Source of the DNA: IDS-8 sp035304345 | Lineage (GTDB): Bacteria; Pseudomonadota; Gammaproteobacteria; Steroidobacterales; Woeseiaceae | Reading direction: 5' to 3' | Assembly: GCA_035304345.1 (NCBI GenBank) | Contig: DATGQE010000021.1 | Location: 60,074-124,073, forward strand | DNA length: 64,000 bases | The notes under the pieces: model-generated | What the model was told of the DNA's origin: nothing | The model's database searches: none | The model's input: the letters and a program-made list of their open reading frames with translations, nothing else | Part shown: in pieces, positions 51,237-60,478 of the stretch | Layout: every line of letters begins with the position of its first letter | Numbering within the stretch: the first letter of the stretch is position 1 | Program-made: the position numbers and the translations under genes

Positions 51237-52586
51237 CTACCCGGCGGGCGGGAACATCACCGAGCGCCCGCGCCCGATGCCGTAGTACGCGAGGCCCATG
51301 GCCTCCACCATCTTCGGGTCGTACAGGTTGCGCCCGTCGAAGATGACGCCGTCCACGAGGCTTTCCTTGAGCGCCTGGAAGTCGGGACTCCGGAACTCCT
51401 GCCATTCCGTCACGATCGCCAGCGCATTCGCCCCCTTCACCGCCTCCATGGCGCTTTCGCAGAGAATCAGCCCCTTGCTGTCCGGGTACAGGCGGCGCGT
51501 CTCGTGCATCGCCTCGGGATCGTAGGCGCGCACCGTCGCACCCGCCGCCCACAACGCTTCCATCAGCACGCGGCTCGGCGCATCGCGCATGTCGTCGGTC
51601 TTCGGCTTGAAGGACAGCCCCCAGAGCGCCAGCGTCTTGCCCGCGAGGTCGCCGTTGTAATAGCGATGAATGCGCTCGAACAGCCGCCGCTTCTGCCGGT
51701 TGTTGACGGCTTCGACGGAATTCAGGAGCTCCGCCTCGTACCCGTTGGTGAACGCCGAATGGCAGAGCGCACGGACGTCCTTCGGGAAGCAGGAACCGCC
51801 GTAACCGACGCCGGGGTAGATGAAGTGGTAGCCGATGCGCGGGTCCGAGCCGATGCCGACGCGCACGTGCTCGATGTCGGCACCGCAGCGCTCGGCAATG
51901 TTCGCGAGCTCGTTCATGAAGCTGATCTTGGTCGCCAGCATCGCGTTGGCGGCGTACTTCGTGAGCTCGGCGGAGCGTATGTCCATGCTGATGAAGCGGT
52001 CATGGCTCCGGTTGAAGGGCTCGTAGAGCGCGCGCAAAAGCTCGGTCGTGCGCGGGTTGTCGGCACCGACGATGATCCGGTCCGGCTTCATGAAATCGTT
52101 GATGGCCGCCCCTTCCTTCAGGAATTCGGGGTTCGAGACGACATCGAACTCGAGCGGCATGCCACGCGCGTCCAGCGCGTCCTGGACCGTCTTCCGCACC
52201 CGGTCGGCGGTACCGACGGGGACGGTCGACTTGTCCACGATGATGCGGTAATCCTCCATGTGCTGGCCGATGGACCGCGCCACCGCGAGCACGTGCTGCA
52301 GGTCGGCCGAGCCGTCCTCGTCCGGGGGCGTGCCGACCGCGATGAACTGGAACAGGCCGTGGGACACGCCCTTGCCGATGTCGGTCGTGAACTCGAGGCG
52401 GCCGGCCTGCCGATTGCGCTTCAGGTAGGCGTCGAGCCCGGGCTCATAGATCGGCACTTCGCCGGCGTTCAGCCGTGCGATCTTCTGCTCGTCGATATCG
52501 ACGCAGACCACGTGGTTGCCCATCTCCGCGAAACAGGCGCCAGTTACGAGGCCCACGTAGCCGGAGCCGAAAATCGTCAGTCTCAT
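51237..52586 (-). CDS. ugd: UDP-glucose 6-dehydrogenase
   Basis: A 449-residue UDP-glucose/GDP-mannose dehydrogenase family enzyme. The NAD motif is IFGSGYVGLVTGACFAEMG, the central domain has the catalytic-Cys motif YGGSCFPKDVRAL, and the C-terminal UDP-binding domain has LWGLSFKPKTDDMRDAPS and FDGRNLYDP. The YGGSCFPKD form and overall length favour UDP-glucose 6-dehydrogenase, giving UDP-glucuronate, over GDP-mannose dehydrogenase. It is preceded by a TATAAT minus-10 and is first in the ugd-manC-manB-prsK gene run. Confidence 0.93.
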   Translation of the reverse strand: MRLTIFGSGYVGLVTGACFAEMGNHVVCVDIDEQKIARLNAGEVPIYEPGLDAYLKRNRQAGRLEFTTDIGKGVSHGLFQFIAVGTPPDEDGSADLQHVLAVARSIGQHMEDYRIIVDKSTVPVGTADRVRKTVQDALDARGMPLEFDVVSNPEFLKEGAAINDFMKPDRIIVGADNPRTTELLRALYEPFNRSHDRFISMDIRSAELTKYAANAMLATKISFMNELANIAERCGADIEHVRVGIGSDPRIGYHFIYPGVGYGGSCFPKDVRALCHSAFTNGYEAELLNSVEAVNNRQKRRLFERIHRYYNGDLAGKTLALWGLSFKPKTDDMRDAPSRVLMEALWAAGATVRAYDPEAMHETRRLYPDSKGLILCESAMEAVKGANALAIVTEWQEFRSPDFQALKESLVDGVIFDGRNLYDPKMVEAMGLAYYGIGRGRSVMFPPAG

Positions 52587-52630
52587 GTGTGGAATCCCGC
52601 GGGGTTGGTTCTTCGGGAGTTGTGAAAAGG

Positions 52631-52636
52631 ATTATA
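52631..52636 (-). promoter_or_regulatory. candidate minus-10 TATAAT for ugd
   Basis: A perfect minus-strand TATAAT 45 nt upstream of the ugd ATG, in an AT-rich patch (52622-52655). No clear minus-35 at 17 nt. Confidence 0.5.
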
Positions 52637-52869
52637 ACGCTTAAGTTTGTCGCCATGGGCCGACAGCACCGGCGGCGCTGCCGGCCGGCCCGGAGACCGG
52701 CCATGGCCGGCCGCAACGGGCCCGTGCGTTTCGTAGTGCCTCGACAGGGCCTCGGGACGGCTCCCGGGCCTGCCGGCCTCCGGTGGCGAGCCCTCGCCGT
52801 CCTGCGACGCACGTTCTGGATTCGGCCCCGGGAAGGCTGTAACCTCCGGCGCCGTCAACGGAGCCGAGC

Positions 52870-53964
52870 ATGCCGAAAGTCATCGTTCACCTGATCGCCG
52901 CCGCGCGCCCCAACTTCATGAAGGTCGCGCCGCTCTATCACGCCCTCGAGGCGACCGACTGGTGCGAGCCGCTGATCGTCCACACCGGCCAGCACTACGA
53001 CGCCAACATGTCGGACGATTTCTTCCGCGACCTCGGCCTGCCCGCGCCGGCTTTCCACCTGGGCGTCGGCAGCGGCTCGCATGCCGAGCAGACGGGCGGC
53101 GTGATGATCGCCTACGAGAAGGTCTGCCTCGAAGCGAGGCCCGACTGGATCGTCGTGGTCGGCGACGTGAACTCGACGGCCGCCTGCGCGATGGTGGGCA
53201 CCAAGCTCTGGATCCCGGTCGTGCACCTCGAGGCGGGACTGCGCAGCCGCGACCGCCGCATGCCGGAGGAGATCAACCGCCTGGTGACGGATTCGATCTC
53301 CGACGTGCTCTGGACGCCGTCCGCGGATGCAAACGAGAACCTGCTGGCCGAGGGAGTTCCGGACTCGAAGATCGAGCTGATCGGCAACATCATGATCGAC
53401 TCGTTCGAGCTGCTGCGCGACAGGATCGAAGCGTCCGATTCGCGGGAGCGGCTCGGCGTCAACGGCGCTCGTTACGCGGTGCTCACGCTGCACCGGCCCT
53501 CCAACGTCGATCACGAGGATACGCTGGGCGTGATCGTCGACGCGCTCGAGTCGATCGCCGGCGACCTGCGGCTCGTCTTCGTCTCGCATCCGCGGACGAT
53601 GAAGAACCTGAAGAAGTTCGGGCTCGAACCGAGACTCAGGTCCATCCGCAACCTGGACCTGCTCGAGCCGCTGCCCTACATCGATTTCATGAACGTGGCG
53701 ACCGGCGCGACGCTGGTCATCACGGACTCGGGCGGCCTGCAGGAGGAGACGACGTATCTCGGCATCCCCTGCCTGACGCTGCGCGAGAACACCGAGAGGC
53801 CGATCACGGTGACGCAGGGCACCAACGAGCTCGTCGGTGCGGCGGACCTCCCGGGACACGTTTCACGGATACTGAGCGGGGACTGGAAGAAGGGCTCGGT
53901 GCCGCCGCTGTGGGACGGCCGCACCGCCGAGCGTGCCGTCGAGTCCCTGAAAAAGCGCCTGTAA
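52870..53964 (+). CDS. wecB: UDP-N-acetylglucosamine 2-epimerase (non-hydrolysing)
   Basis: A 364-residue GT-B-like epimerase converting UDP-GlcNAc to UDP-ManNAc. Family landmarks: RPNFMKVAPLYHAL, HTGQHYDANMSDDFF, HLEAGLRSRDRRMPEEINR, TLHRPSNVD and ITDSGGLQEETTYLGIPCLTLRENTERP. ATG 52870 has GGAG upstream. The two GT26 transferases in the window are natural users of ManNAc-type donors. Convergent with the CapD-type gene at 53990. Confidence 0.95.
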   Translation: MPKVIVHLIAAARPNFMKVAPLYHALEATDWCEPLIVHTGQHYDANMSDDFFRDLGLPAPAFHLGVGSGSHAEQTGGVMIAYEKVCLEARPDWIVVVGDVNSTAACAMVGTKLWIPVVHLEAGLRSRDRRMPEEINRLVTDSISDVLWTPSADANENLLAEGVPDSKIELIGNIMIDSFELLRDRIEASDSRERLGVNGARYAVLTLHRPSNVDHEDTLGVIVDALESIAGDLRLVFVSHPRTMKNLKKFGLEPRLRSIRNLDLLEPLPYIDFMNVATGATLVITDSGGLQEETTYLGIPCLTLRENTERPITVTQGTNELVGAADLPGHVSRILSGDWKKGSVPPLWDGRTAERAVESLKKRL

Positions 53965-53989
53965 GGCGACGGGGGAGCGCGGCAGCCGT

Positions 53990-55969
53990 TCAGGCGCCGC
54001 GGCGGTGCGTGATGTCGATGACCTTGTCGGCTTCTTTCGCGGCAGCGGCGTCGCCGTGCTGCTTTTTCCAGACGAGGTCGTCGATGCCGTTCAACGGCTC
54101 GTAGCCGGCGACGGCCTTCTTCAGCACCTCGCGCGCGTGCTGCCGGTCGCGATTGGCCGTGGCAACCTGCAGCTCTTCGAGCAGCGGCAGCAGCTCGTCG
54201 TAGGGAATGTGGTGCTCGTTCGCCTGCATGATGCGGGGGTGGCTGGTCCCCGACACGTCGGTGCCGATGAGAAGCTCCTCGAAAAGCTTCTCGGCGGGAC
54301 GCAGTCCCGTGTACTTGATGGCAATGTCGCCGTCGGGATTGTTCTCGTCCCGGACGGTGAGCCCCATGAGGTTGATCATCCGCCGGGCGAGATCGCGGAT
54401 CTTGACGGGTTCACCCATGTCGAGGACGAACACGTCGCCGCCTTTCGCCATGGCGCCGGCCTGGATGACGAGCTGTGCCGCCTCGGGTATGGTCATGAAG
54501 TAGCGGATGATTTCCCGGTGCGTCACGGTCACCGGCCCGCCTCGCCGGATCTGTTCACGGAACAGCGGGACGACGGAGCCGGAAGAGGCAAGCACGTTTC
54601 CGAAGCGCACCATGCTGAAGCAGATGGACGGATGCTCGTTCTGGAGCGCCTGCAGGATCAGCTCGGCGAAACGCTTGGTCGCACCCATGACGCTGGTAGG
54701 CCCGACGGCCTTGTCGGTCGAGATCAGCACGAACGTATCGACACCTGCCTCGATGGCCGCCCTGGCCAGGTGCAGCGTGCCGAAGACGTTGTTGCTGATG
54801 CCTTCGAGCAGGTTGTGCTCGACCAGCGGTATGTGCTTGTAGGCCGCGGCGTGATAAACGGTGTTGACCTGGAACGCTTCCAGGACCTCGCGCGCGCGGT
54901 CGAACTCGTCCACGGAGCCGATGAGCGGAATGATCTCGCAGTCGGAATCGAGTGATTCCACGATGCCCCGCAGCTCCTTGTCGATCTTGTAGAGGGCGAA
55001 TTCCGAGATCTCGTAGAGCACCAGCGTTTTCGGCTGCAGGTGGAGAATCTGCCGGCAGAGCTCCGCCCCGATCGAGCCGCCCGCCCCGGTGACCATCACC
55101 CTCTTGCCCGAAACCGAGGCACGCAGCAGCTTCGGATCCGGCGGCACGGCATCGCGGCCCAGGAGATCCTCGACCTCCACGTCGCGGATGTCGTCCACGC
55201 GGGCCCTGCCCGTGACGAGATCGCTGATTTCGGGAATGGTCTGGACGTGGACCGGAAAATCGGAAAGCCGCTCGAGCACCTGGCGGCGCGTGCGCCGCGA
55301 AGCGCTCGGCATGGCCAGCAGCACGCGCGTTGCCCCGGTGTCCTGTATCAATCGCTCGATGTGCGTGGGCGAGTAGACCTCCACCCCTTGCACCCGCTTG
55401 CCGTGCAGGAGGATGTTGTCGTCCACCATCGCCACGGGAAGAAAGTCGTCACTGCCTCGCAGCGAGGCCGCCAGGCGTGCGCCGCCCTCACCGGCACCAT
55501 AGATGATCACGGGTTCACGCTGCAGGTTGCGACGGTTGAGGAAGACGCGCGCGGCGAAGCGCGAGCCGACGATGTAGATGAGTGACAGCGCCGAGAACGT
55601 GATGGCCCAGCGAAACGGTGCCGCAACGAGATCGCCGGCATAGACCAGGAAACCGACGACGGCGCTGACCGACAGCGCGGTCTTGGAGCCGGCGACGAAC
55701 AGGTCGGCTCCCATGTAGCGAATGATCGAACGGTACAGGCCTTCGTGCCATGCAATCGGCACGGTGACCACGACCGTCACGATCGTCAGCAGGAACATCT
55801 CGACCGTCGCCAGTGTGCGGGCACCCGTGGCCAGCCAGCCGGCACCCCAGACGCAAAGGACGATGCCCGCGACGTCGGAGAGAATCATCGCCGCCTGCTT
55901 GTGGGCCCTTGGGAGGTCGAGCACGACTGTCCGGAACTGCTGCGCCAGACTAGGCCTTTCCTCTGCCAT
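53990..55969 (-). CDS. CapD/WbpM/PglF-type membrane nucleotide-sugar dehydratase
   Basis: A 659-residue membrane protein. Four N-terminal TM segments are followed by a CoA-binding-like domain (VIIYGAGEGGARLA) and the SDR catalytic domain with MVTGAGGSIGAELCRQIL, STDKAVGPTSVMGATKRFAE and the MxxxK catalytic site typical of 4,6-dehydratases (MGATK replacing YxxxK). It should convert UDP-GlcNAc to UDP-4-keto-6-deoxy-GlcNAc. With the SDR and WbpL-like transferase encoded just upstream (56193-58147), it forms the usual UDP-D-FucNAc/QuiNAc pathway. The start ATG 55969 has AAAGGA upstream. Confidence 0.93.
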   Translation of the reverse strand: MAEERPSLAQQFRTVVLDLPRAHKQAAMILSDVAGIVLCVWGAGWLATGARTLATVEMFLLTIVTVVVTVPIAWHEGLYRSIIRYMGADLFVAGSKTALSVSAVVGFLVYAGDLVAAPFRWAITFSALSLIYIVGSRFAARVFLNRRNLQREPVIIYGAGEGGARLAASLRGSDDFLPVAMVDDNILLHGKRVQGVEVYSPTHIERLIQDTGATRVLLAMPSASRRTRRQVLERLSDFPVHVQTIPEISDLVTGRARVDDIRDVEVEDLLGRDAVPPDPKLLRASVSGKRVMVTGAGGSIGAELCRQILHLQPKTLVLYEISEFALYKIDKELRGIVESLDSDCEIIPLIGSVDEFDRAREVLEAFQVNTVYHAAAYKHIPLVEHNLLEGISNNVFGTLHLARAAIEAGVDTFVLISTDKAVGPTSVMGATKRFAELILQALQNEHPSICFSMVRFGNVLASSGSVVPLFREQIRRGGPVTVTHREIIRYFMTIPEAAQLVIQAGAMAKGGDVFVLDMGEPVKIRDLARRMINLMGLTVRDENNPDGDIAIKYTGLRPAEKLFEELLIGTDVSGTSHPRIMQANEHHIPYDELLPLLEELQVATANRDRQHAREVLKKAVAGYEPLNGIDDLVWKKQHGDAAAAKEADKVIDITHRRGA

Positions 55970-56192
55970 TCGTGTTCCTTTGTTACTGACCTGACCGCAA
56001 GTACCGATTACGGCAAAAAAATTGACCGGACTTTACCATATCCGTGCCGAAGAATGCACGGGCGCCGGTTTTGTGGAGCTCCGCGATACTTCGCGGGCAA
56101 GCGACGAGCAACCTGAAGGGTAGGCTCAAAAGCCAGCGCTTACCAGATGTCGGAAATTTGCGACCCCCGGCCCGGCCGCGCATCGCGTCGCT

Positions 56193-57191
56193 TCAGCCGA
56201 CTCCCGAGCGAAACCGCAACGCCAGGTACACGAGTGGCAGGCAGGCGATCGTCACTCCGACGAGCCAGTCGATGACCGACAGGGAAACGAGCAGGGCGAG
56301 AGGCAGGAGCCAGGCGAGGTTGATCGCACCGACGGCCAGGCTGACCGGGGCATGAGCCCCGAGCCTCTCCGCGGCGTGCTGGTAGGCATGGCTGCGATGT
56401 GCCACGTAAATGCGCTTGCCCCGGATCAGCCTCCGGAACAGGGCAACCGTCGCATCGACGACGAACACCCCGAGCAGGATGATCCAGGCGAAGAAACATT
56501 CCGCGGAGATCGTGGCAGCCTGCAGGCAGAAGACCGCCAGGACGAACCCCAGGAAGCCGCTGCCCGCGTCTCCCATGAAGATCCTCGCCGACGGAAAGTT
56601 CCAGTAGAGGAACCCCGCGACCGAACCCAGCAGGAACAGCGACGGCCGCCACAACTCACTGCCCGACGCGGCGAAGACCAACGCCCCCCCGAAGCAGACG
56701 GTGATCGCCTCGATCCCGGCGATACCGTCAATGCCGTCCATGAAGTTGTAGAGGTTGAGGAGCCAGACCATGGCGACCGCGGCCACGGTGCCAGCGAGCC
56801 AGGGCGGCACGGACGGCAGGACCGCCCCGAGGTCCGCGCCCTGGTAGACCAGCGCAACGGCCCCGCCGGCCGCGACGAAGTGGACGAACAGGCGAATCGC
56901 CGGTGCGACACCGTGGCGGTCGTCCATGAAGCCGACGAGTGCCACGAGCGCCCCCAATCCGCACGCGGCGACCAGGAACGACCACGGGAGCTCGTAGAGC
57001 CACTGCCCGATCACCGCGGCGCCGATGAAGGTCAGCGCGATCGCCATGCCGCCCCCGCGCGGCGTCACGACGGCATGAGAGCTGCGCTCGTTGGGCACGT
57101 CCAGCACTTGCCTGGACAACGCATACTGCCTGAGCCATCCCGTCAGGAGGCAGGCGATGGCGGCCGTTGCCACGAGCCAGAGGGCGATCAT
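56193..57191 (-). CDS. WbpL/WecA-type undecaprenyl-phosphate aminosugar-1-phosphate transferase
   Basis: A 332-residue polytopic enzyme (about 10 TM segments) of the MraY/WecA family. Motifs: VPNERSSHAVVTPRGGGMA (periplasmic loop/acceptor), ALVGFMDDRHG (DDxx catalytic), LLNLYNFMDGIDGIAGIE (NxxNxxDGxDG catalytic) and FPSARIFMGDAGSGFLG. It loads a HexNAc-1-phosphate, probably QuiNAc or FucNAc here, onto undecaprenyl phosphate, starting a polymer. ATG 57191 overlaps the stop of the SDR gene (ATGA). It is a second initiating enzyme besides the WbaP-like one. Confidence 0.93.
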   Translation of the reverse strand: MIALWLVATAAIACLLTGWLRQYALSRQVLDVPNERSSHAVVTPRGGGMAIALTFIGAAVIGQWLYELPWSFLVAACGLGALVALVGFMDDRHGVAPAIRLFVHFVAAGGAVALVYQGADLGAVLPSVPPWLAGTVAAVAMVWLLNLYNFMDGIDGIAGIEAITVCFGGALVFAASGSELWRPSLFLLGSVAGFLYWNFPSARIFMGDAGSGFLGFVLAVFCLQAATISAECFFAWIILLGVFVVDATVALFRRLIRGKRIYVAHRSHAYQHAAERLGAHAPVSLAVGAINLAWLLPLALLVSLSVIDWLVGVTIACLPLVYLALRFRSGVG

Positions 57192-58147
57192 GCGCTCGAG
57201 TGCCGCAGGTAATCGCCGACGGCCTGCTCCAGGGCCGTTTGCATGCTCACGACCGGCGACCATTGCAGGAGCTGCCGGGTCTTGGCCATGTCGACCTGCA
57301 ACGACCCCAGCAACCGCTCGGCCATCGGTCCCTTCCCTGCCAGGCTTGCCAGGCCACGCAGCAGCCAGACGGGCACCGGCAGCAGCCTGATCTCCCGTTG
57401 CATGGCGGCCGCGATCCGGGTGACCAGCTCCGGGGTCGACACGTCCTCGCCGTCGCAGACCGTGAGGACCTGGTTCGCCGCCGCGGGGTGCCGGATGCAG
57501 GTCGCGACCAGGTCGACGAGGTTCGGCAGTGCCACCAGGCTGCGCCTGTTCCGCACGCGGCCGAAGGGCAGCGGGAGGCCACGATCGATCCATCGCAACA
57601 GCCGCAGGAAGTTCGCCCGCGCACCGGGGCCGTACACGAGCGGCGGCCGAATCACCACCACCTCCATGCCGCCCGCTTGCGCGAGCTCCCGCAGCGCCGT
57701 TTCCGCCTCGCATTTCGACCTGGCATAGGCGCCGGCCGGAGCCGGCGGGTCGTCGGCGGAAAAAGCACGCCCCTCCGGCGTTCGCTCCCCGTTCACCTTG
57801 ATGCTGCTGATGAACACGAGCCGCCGGACGCCGGCGGCGGCCGCCTTCCGCGCCAGGTTGACGGTTCCCGCCACGTTCACGCGCCGGTACTCGGCGAGCG
57901 AGTCTTCCGCGGACTCGTGCGTCACGTGGACACGGGCGGCGGCATGCACGACGGCGTCGATTCCCGCCAGCCCGCGTGCCCAATCCGTATCCGGGCCGAT
58001 GTCGCCGATCGGCACGTCCGTCACCTGCGGTATTCCGGCCGCGGCGGAACGCACCGCGCGGCTTACGTCGTCCTGGCCGTCCGCGACGAGCCGCGAGCAG
58101 ATCGCACGGCCGATGAAGCCCGATCCCCCGGTGACGAGTATCTTCAT
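57188..58147 (-). CDS. NAD-dependent SDR, WbpV/WbpK-like nucleotide-sugar 4-reductase/epimerase
   Basis: A 319-residue extended SDR. The cofactor motif is VTGGSGFIG, the catalytic Ser is in FISSIKVNG, and YARSK is the YxxxK pair. The neighbours, a CapD/WbpM-type dehydratase and a WbpL-like transferase, are those of UDP-D-FucNAc/QuiNAc synthesis. By context it reduces the 4-keto-6-deoxy intermediate. Alternatively it is a 4-epimerase. It starts at ATG 58147, 45 nt downstream of the GT2 gene. Confidence 0.88.
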   Translation of the reverse strand: MKILVTGGSGFIGRAICSRLVADGQDDVSRAVRSAAAGIPQVTDVPIGDIGPDTDWARGLAGIDAVVHAAARVHVTHESAEDSLAEYRRVNVAGTVNLARKAAAAGVRRLVFISSIKVNGERTPEGRAFSADDPPAPAGAYARSKCEAETALRELAQAGGMEVVVIRPPLVYGPGARANFLRLLRWIDRGLPLPFGRVRNRRSLVALPNLVDLVATCIRHPAAANQVLTVCDGEDVSTPELVTRIAAAMQREIRLLPVPVWLLRGLASLAGKGPMAERLLGSLQVDMAKTRQLLQWSPVVSMQTALEQAVGDYLRHSSA

Positions 58148-58192
58148 TCGCCGGCCGGCAGAGCGCTCATCGAGCAGCGGCGCGAAACCGGC

Positions 58193-58999
58193 CTACGAGC
58201 CGCGCGAATGGGACTCGCCCTCCCTTGCCGGGGGCAGCTTCAGCGTCTTCACCGGAGCGGAAGTCACTTTCGACGGTCTCTTCAGCATGACGTTCATCGT
58301 GAACCGCGCGAGGTAGTACAAGGAAGACAGGGGATCGAGCGATTCCTCGTTCGAGTAGATCCGGTACATGTCGACGGCCTTCGCGCATTTTCCCCGGGAC
58401 AGCGAGCCGCGCCTCCGGTAATAGAGCACCTCGCAACCGGGATACCGGGCCGCCTCCGTGCCGTCGCGGGTCAGCTCCAGCCAGAGGCCCCAGTCCTGTC
58501 CGCGCCTGACGGACGGCATGTAGCGCTTCCCCAGCACCTCCTGGTCGTATGCGGCAGTGGAGCAACCGATCGGACACCGGGTCAAAAGGTCGCGGTAGCG
58601 CAAACGCTCGGGTGCATGGTGCTGTCCGAGTCGTACCCCCGTCTCTGCGTTGATGACCGTGTAATTTCCGTAGGTGAACGGCCTTTTCGATTCTTCCATG
58701 AACCCGATCTGCTGCTGCAGCTTGTTCTCGAGCCAGAGGTCGTCGCTGTCGAGGAAGGCGATGTACTTCCCCCTTGCCGCTTCGATTCCGGCGTTCCTGG
58801 CTGCCGCTGCCCCGCGGTTGGCCTGCCGTATGACCTGCAAGTGCGGATACTCGTCCGCGAGCCGGGAGAGGATGTCACCGGTTCCATCCGTAGAACCGTC
58901 GTCGACGACGATGTGCTCCAATGGCGGGATCGCTTGCCGCGCGACGGACCTGACCGCCTGCTCGATGCTGTCGGCAGCATTGAAGGCAGCAGTCACCAC
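58193..58999 (-). CDS. GT2-family glycosyltransferase (start uncertain)
   Basis: A GT-A glycosyltransferase with VTAAFNAADS (N-terminal nucleotide-binding strand), VVDDGSTDGTGDIL and FLDSDDLW (DXD metal site). The canonical-start choice is GTG 58999, which leaves the first beta-strand short. The reading frame continues upstream through V-P-A-S-V-S-V, matching the family, to ATC at 59020-59018. That codon has GAGGAGGG at 59035-59028 with ideal spacing but is not a standard start. An in-frame TGA lies just beyond. Either the ATC is used, or the protein begins at GTG, or a sequence error hides the start. Confidence 0.8.
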   Translation of the reverse strand: MVTAAFNAADSIEQAVRSVARQAIPPLEHIVVDDGSTDGTGDILSRLADEYPHLQVIRQANRGAAAARNAGIEAARGKYIAFLDSDDLWLENKLQQQIGFMEESKRPFTYGNYTVINAETGVRLGQHHAPERLRYRDLLTRCPIGCSTAAYDQEVLGKRYMPSVRRGQDWGLWLELTRDGTEAARYPGCEVLYYRRRGSLSRGKCAKAVDMYRIYSNEESLDPLSSLYYLARFTMNVMLKRPSKVTSAPVKTLKLPPAREGESHSRGS

Positions 59000-59086
59000 C
59001 GATACGGAAGCTGGAACGATGAGTCATCCCTCCTCGCAGGCCCGGCCGCGCTCGACCCCATGCGGGACCTTCCGCCGGACACCGAG

Positions 59087-59092
59087 TACAAT
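59087..59092 (+). promoter_or_regulatory. candidate minus-10 TACAAT for the 59281-63178 gene run
   Basis: Plus-strand TACAAT ~189 nt before ATG 59281, in the divergent gap next to the minus-strand TATAAT. No clear minus-35. Confidence 0.3.
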
Positions 59093-59106
59093 GATCGAAG
59101 CTTCCG

Positions 59107-59112
59107 ATTATA
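59107..59112 (-). promoter_or_regulatory. candidate minus-10 TATAAT for the GT2-WbpL operon
   Basis: Perfect minus-strand TATAAT ~85 nt upstream of the possible GT2 start. The minus-35 is weak (TTGAGG at about 20-nt spacing). Confidence 0.42.
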
Positions 59113-59280
59113 AGCTGCCTCGATGACCGAAGCCTCAACCCGCCGCCGCCTGCTGCATCGTCGCCGCGCGAGCCTGCGGGCATCGCCGGGACGGGCGGGG
59201 AAAGCGCGCCCCCGCGGCGGGCGGGGGCTGCAAGGGCGGGACCTCGACGCCGCACGACGCGGTACGGCCGGCTCTGCTCG

Positions 59281-60354
59281 ATGAGCAGAGCCCAGGACAT
59301 CCCATCGGCCGGCCGCACGGTTGCCGGGACGGGCCCGAATCCGCCGGCAGCCGCGCGCACGCTGTGGATCTCCTGGAACGCACACCGCCGCACGACCGGC
59401 CTGTGTGCCGCGTGGGGCATACCGCTGCACGTCGTGCGGACGAAGCGCAAGGGCCCGGGCCGCTGGATCGAGCGGGCGGTCCGGACGCTCGTCCTGCTGC
59501 GGCGAAAAAGGCCGGACATCCTGTTCGTGCAGAATCCCTCGCTGGCCCTGAGCCTGCTCGCGATTGCCGTTCGCCCGTTGTTCCCCTGCTATCTCGTGGT
59601 CGATGCGCACAACGAAGGCGTGCGGCCGTTCTACCGCCGCAGCCGGTTCGTGCGCTGGCTCACGCGCCGCGTGCTGAAGGCCGCGGACCTCACGATCGTG
59701 ACGAATGCGGCCCTGGCGTCGGACGTCGTTGCAGCCGGCGGACGGCCGGTGGTGCTGCCGGACGCGCTGCCGACGCCGTCGGTGCGACCGTCGCGACGTG
59801 CCGACAACATCGGTACGCCGGAAGTCGTCGTCATCGCGACCTTCATGCCGGACGAGCCGATAGCGGCGATCATGGAAGCGGCGGCCACGATGCCATACGT
59901 GCGCTTCGCGGTGAGCGGCGCCGCCGCCCGCTTCCACCAGGCCGGGATCCCGCTGCCGCCCAACGTCCGGCTGACCGGCTTCCTGCTGGACCCGGCGTAC
60001 TGGAGGCTCCTCGCGGGAGCAGCCGTGATCGTCGACCTGACTTTGAAGCCGGACTGCCTCGTCTGCGGGGCTTACGAAGGACTGGCCTTGGGGAAACCCC
60101 TGGTGCTGTCGGACAACCCGCCGACGCGCGAGCTGTTCGGCGCCGCGGCCGTTCTCACCGGCAATTCGCCCGGCGAGATTGCGAGCGCGGTGCGCCGGGC
60201 GCTCGCCGAGCGCGAGCGCCTCGCCGCGAACGCGCGCGAGTTGCGCGACGCGTTCACGAAGCGCTGGCCCGCGCAGGCGAGCGCGGCGTGGAGCGCCATC
60301 CTCGCGGGAGCGACGGAGGCTTCACGCGCCCGGATCGCAAAGGCACGCCGCTAG
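59281..60354 (+). CDS. GT-B glycosyltransferase (GT4-like)
   Basis: A 357-residue GT-B enzyme. The first ~30 residues look disordered (GRTVAGTGPNPPAAA). The N-domain then has RKRPDILFVQNPSLALSLLA and VVDAHNEGV, and the C-domain has VVVIATFMPDEPIAAIME, VRLTGFLLDPAYWRLL and GAYEGLALGKPLVLSDNPPT, a shortened donor-binding EX7-like motif. It probably acts on the lipid-linked oligosaccharide. It is the first of a plus-strand run that continues, after a 124-nt gap, with the paired glycosyltransferases. Confidence 0.83.
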   Translation: MSRAQDIPSAGRTVAGTGPNPPAAARTLWISWNAHRRTTGLCAAWGIPLHVVRTKRKGPGRWIERAVRTLVLLRRKRPDILFVQNPSLALSLLAIAVRPLFPCYLVVDAHNEGVRPFYRRSRFVRWLTRRVLKAADLTIVTNAALASDVVAAGGRPVVLPDALPTPSVRPSRRADNIGTPEVVVIATFMPDEPIAAIMEAAATMPYVRFAVSGAAARFHQAGIPLPPNVRLTGFLLDPAYWRLLAGAAVIVDLTLKPDCLVCGAYEGLALGKPLVLSDNPPTRELFGAAAVLTGNSPGEIASAVRRALAERERLAANARELRDAFTKRWPAQASAAWSAILAGATEASRARIAKARR

Positions 60355-60478
60355 TCGATGGACCGTCCGGGGTGCTTTCTGCTCGAGAGACGCGCCTGCC
60401 GGCAGGGCGCGCATTCCCGCGATCCCGTCGATGCCGATGCAAGCGGCGGATAGGGCACGGCCGGGCCCGGAAACCACG

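Noticed and set aside
52690..52740. Sigma-54-like arrangement on the minus strand upstream of ugd (GCACG-N6-TTGC)
   Set aside because: The spacer is 2 nt too long and the GG of the minus-24 element is missing.
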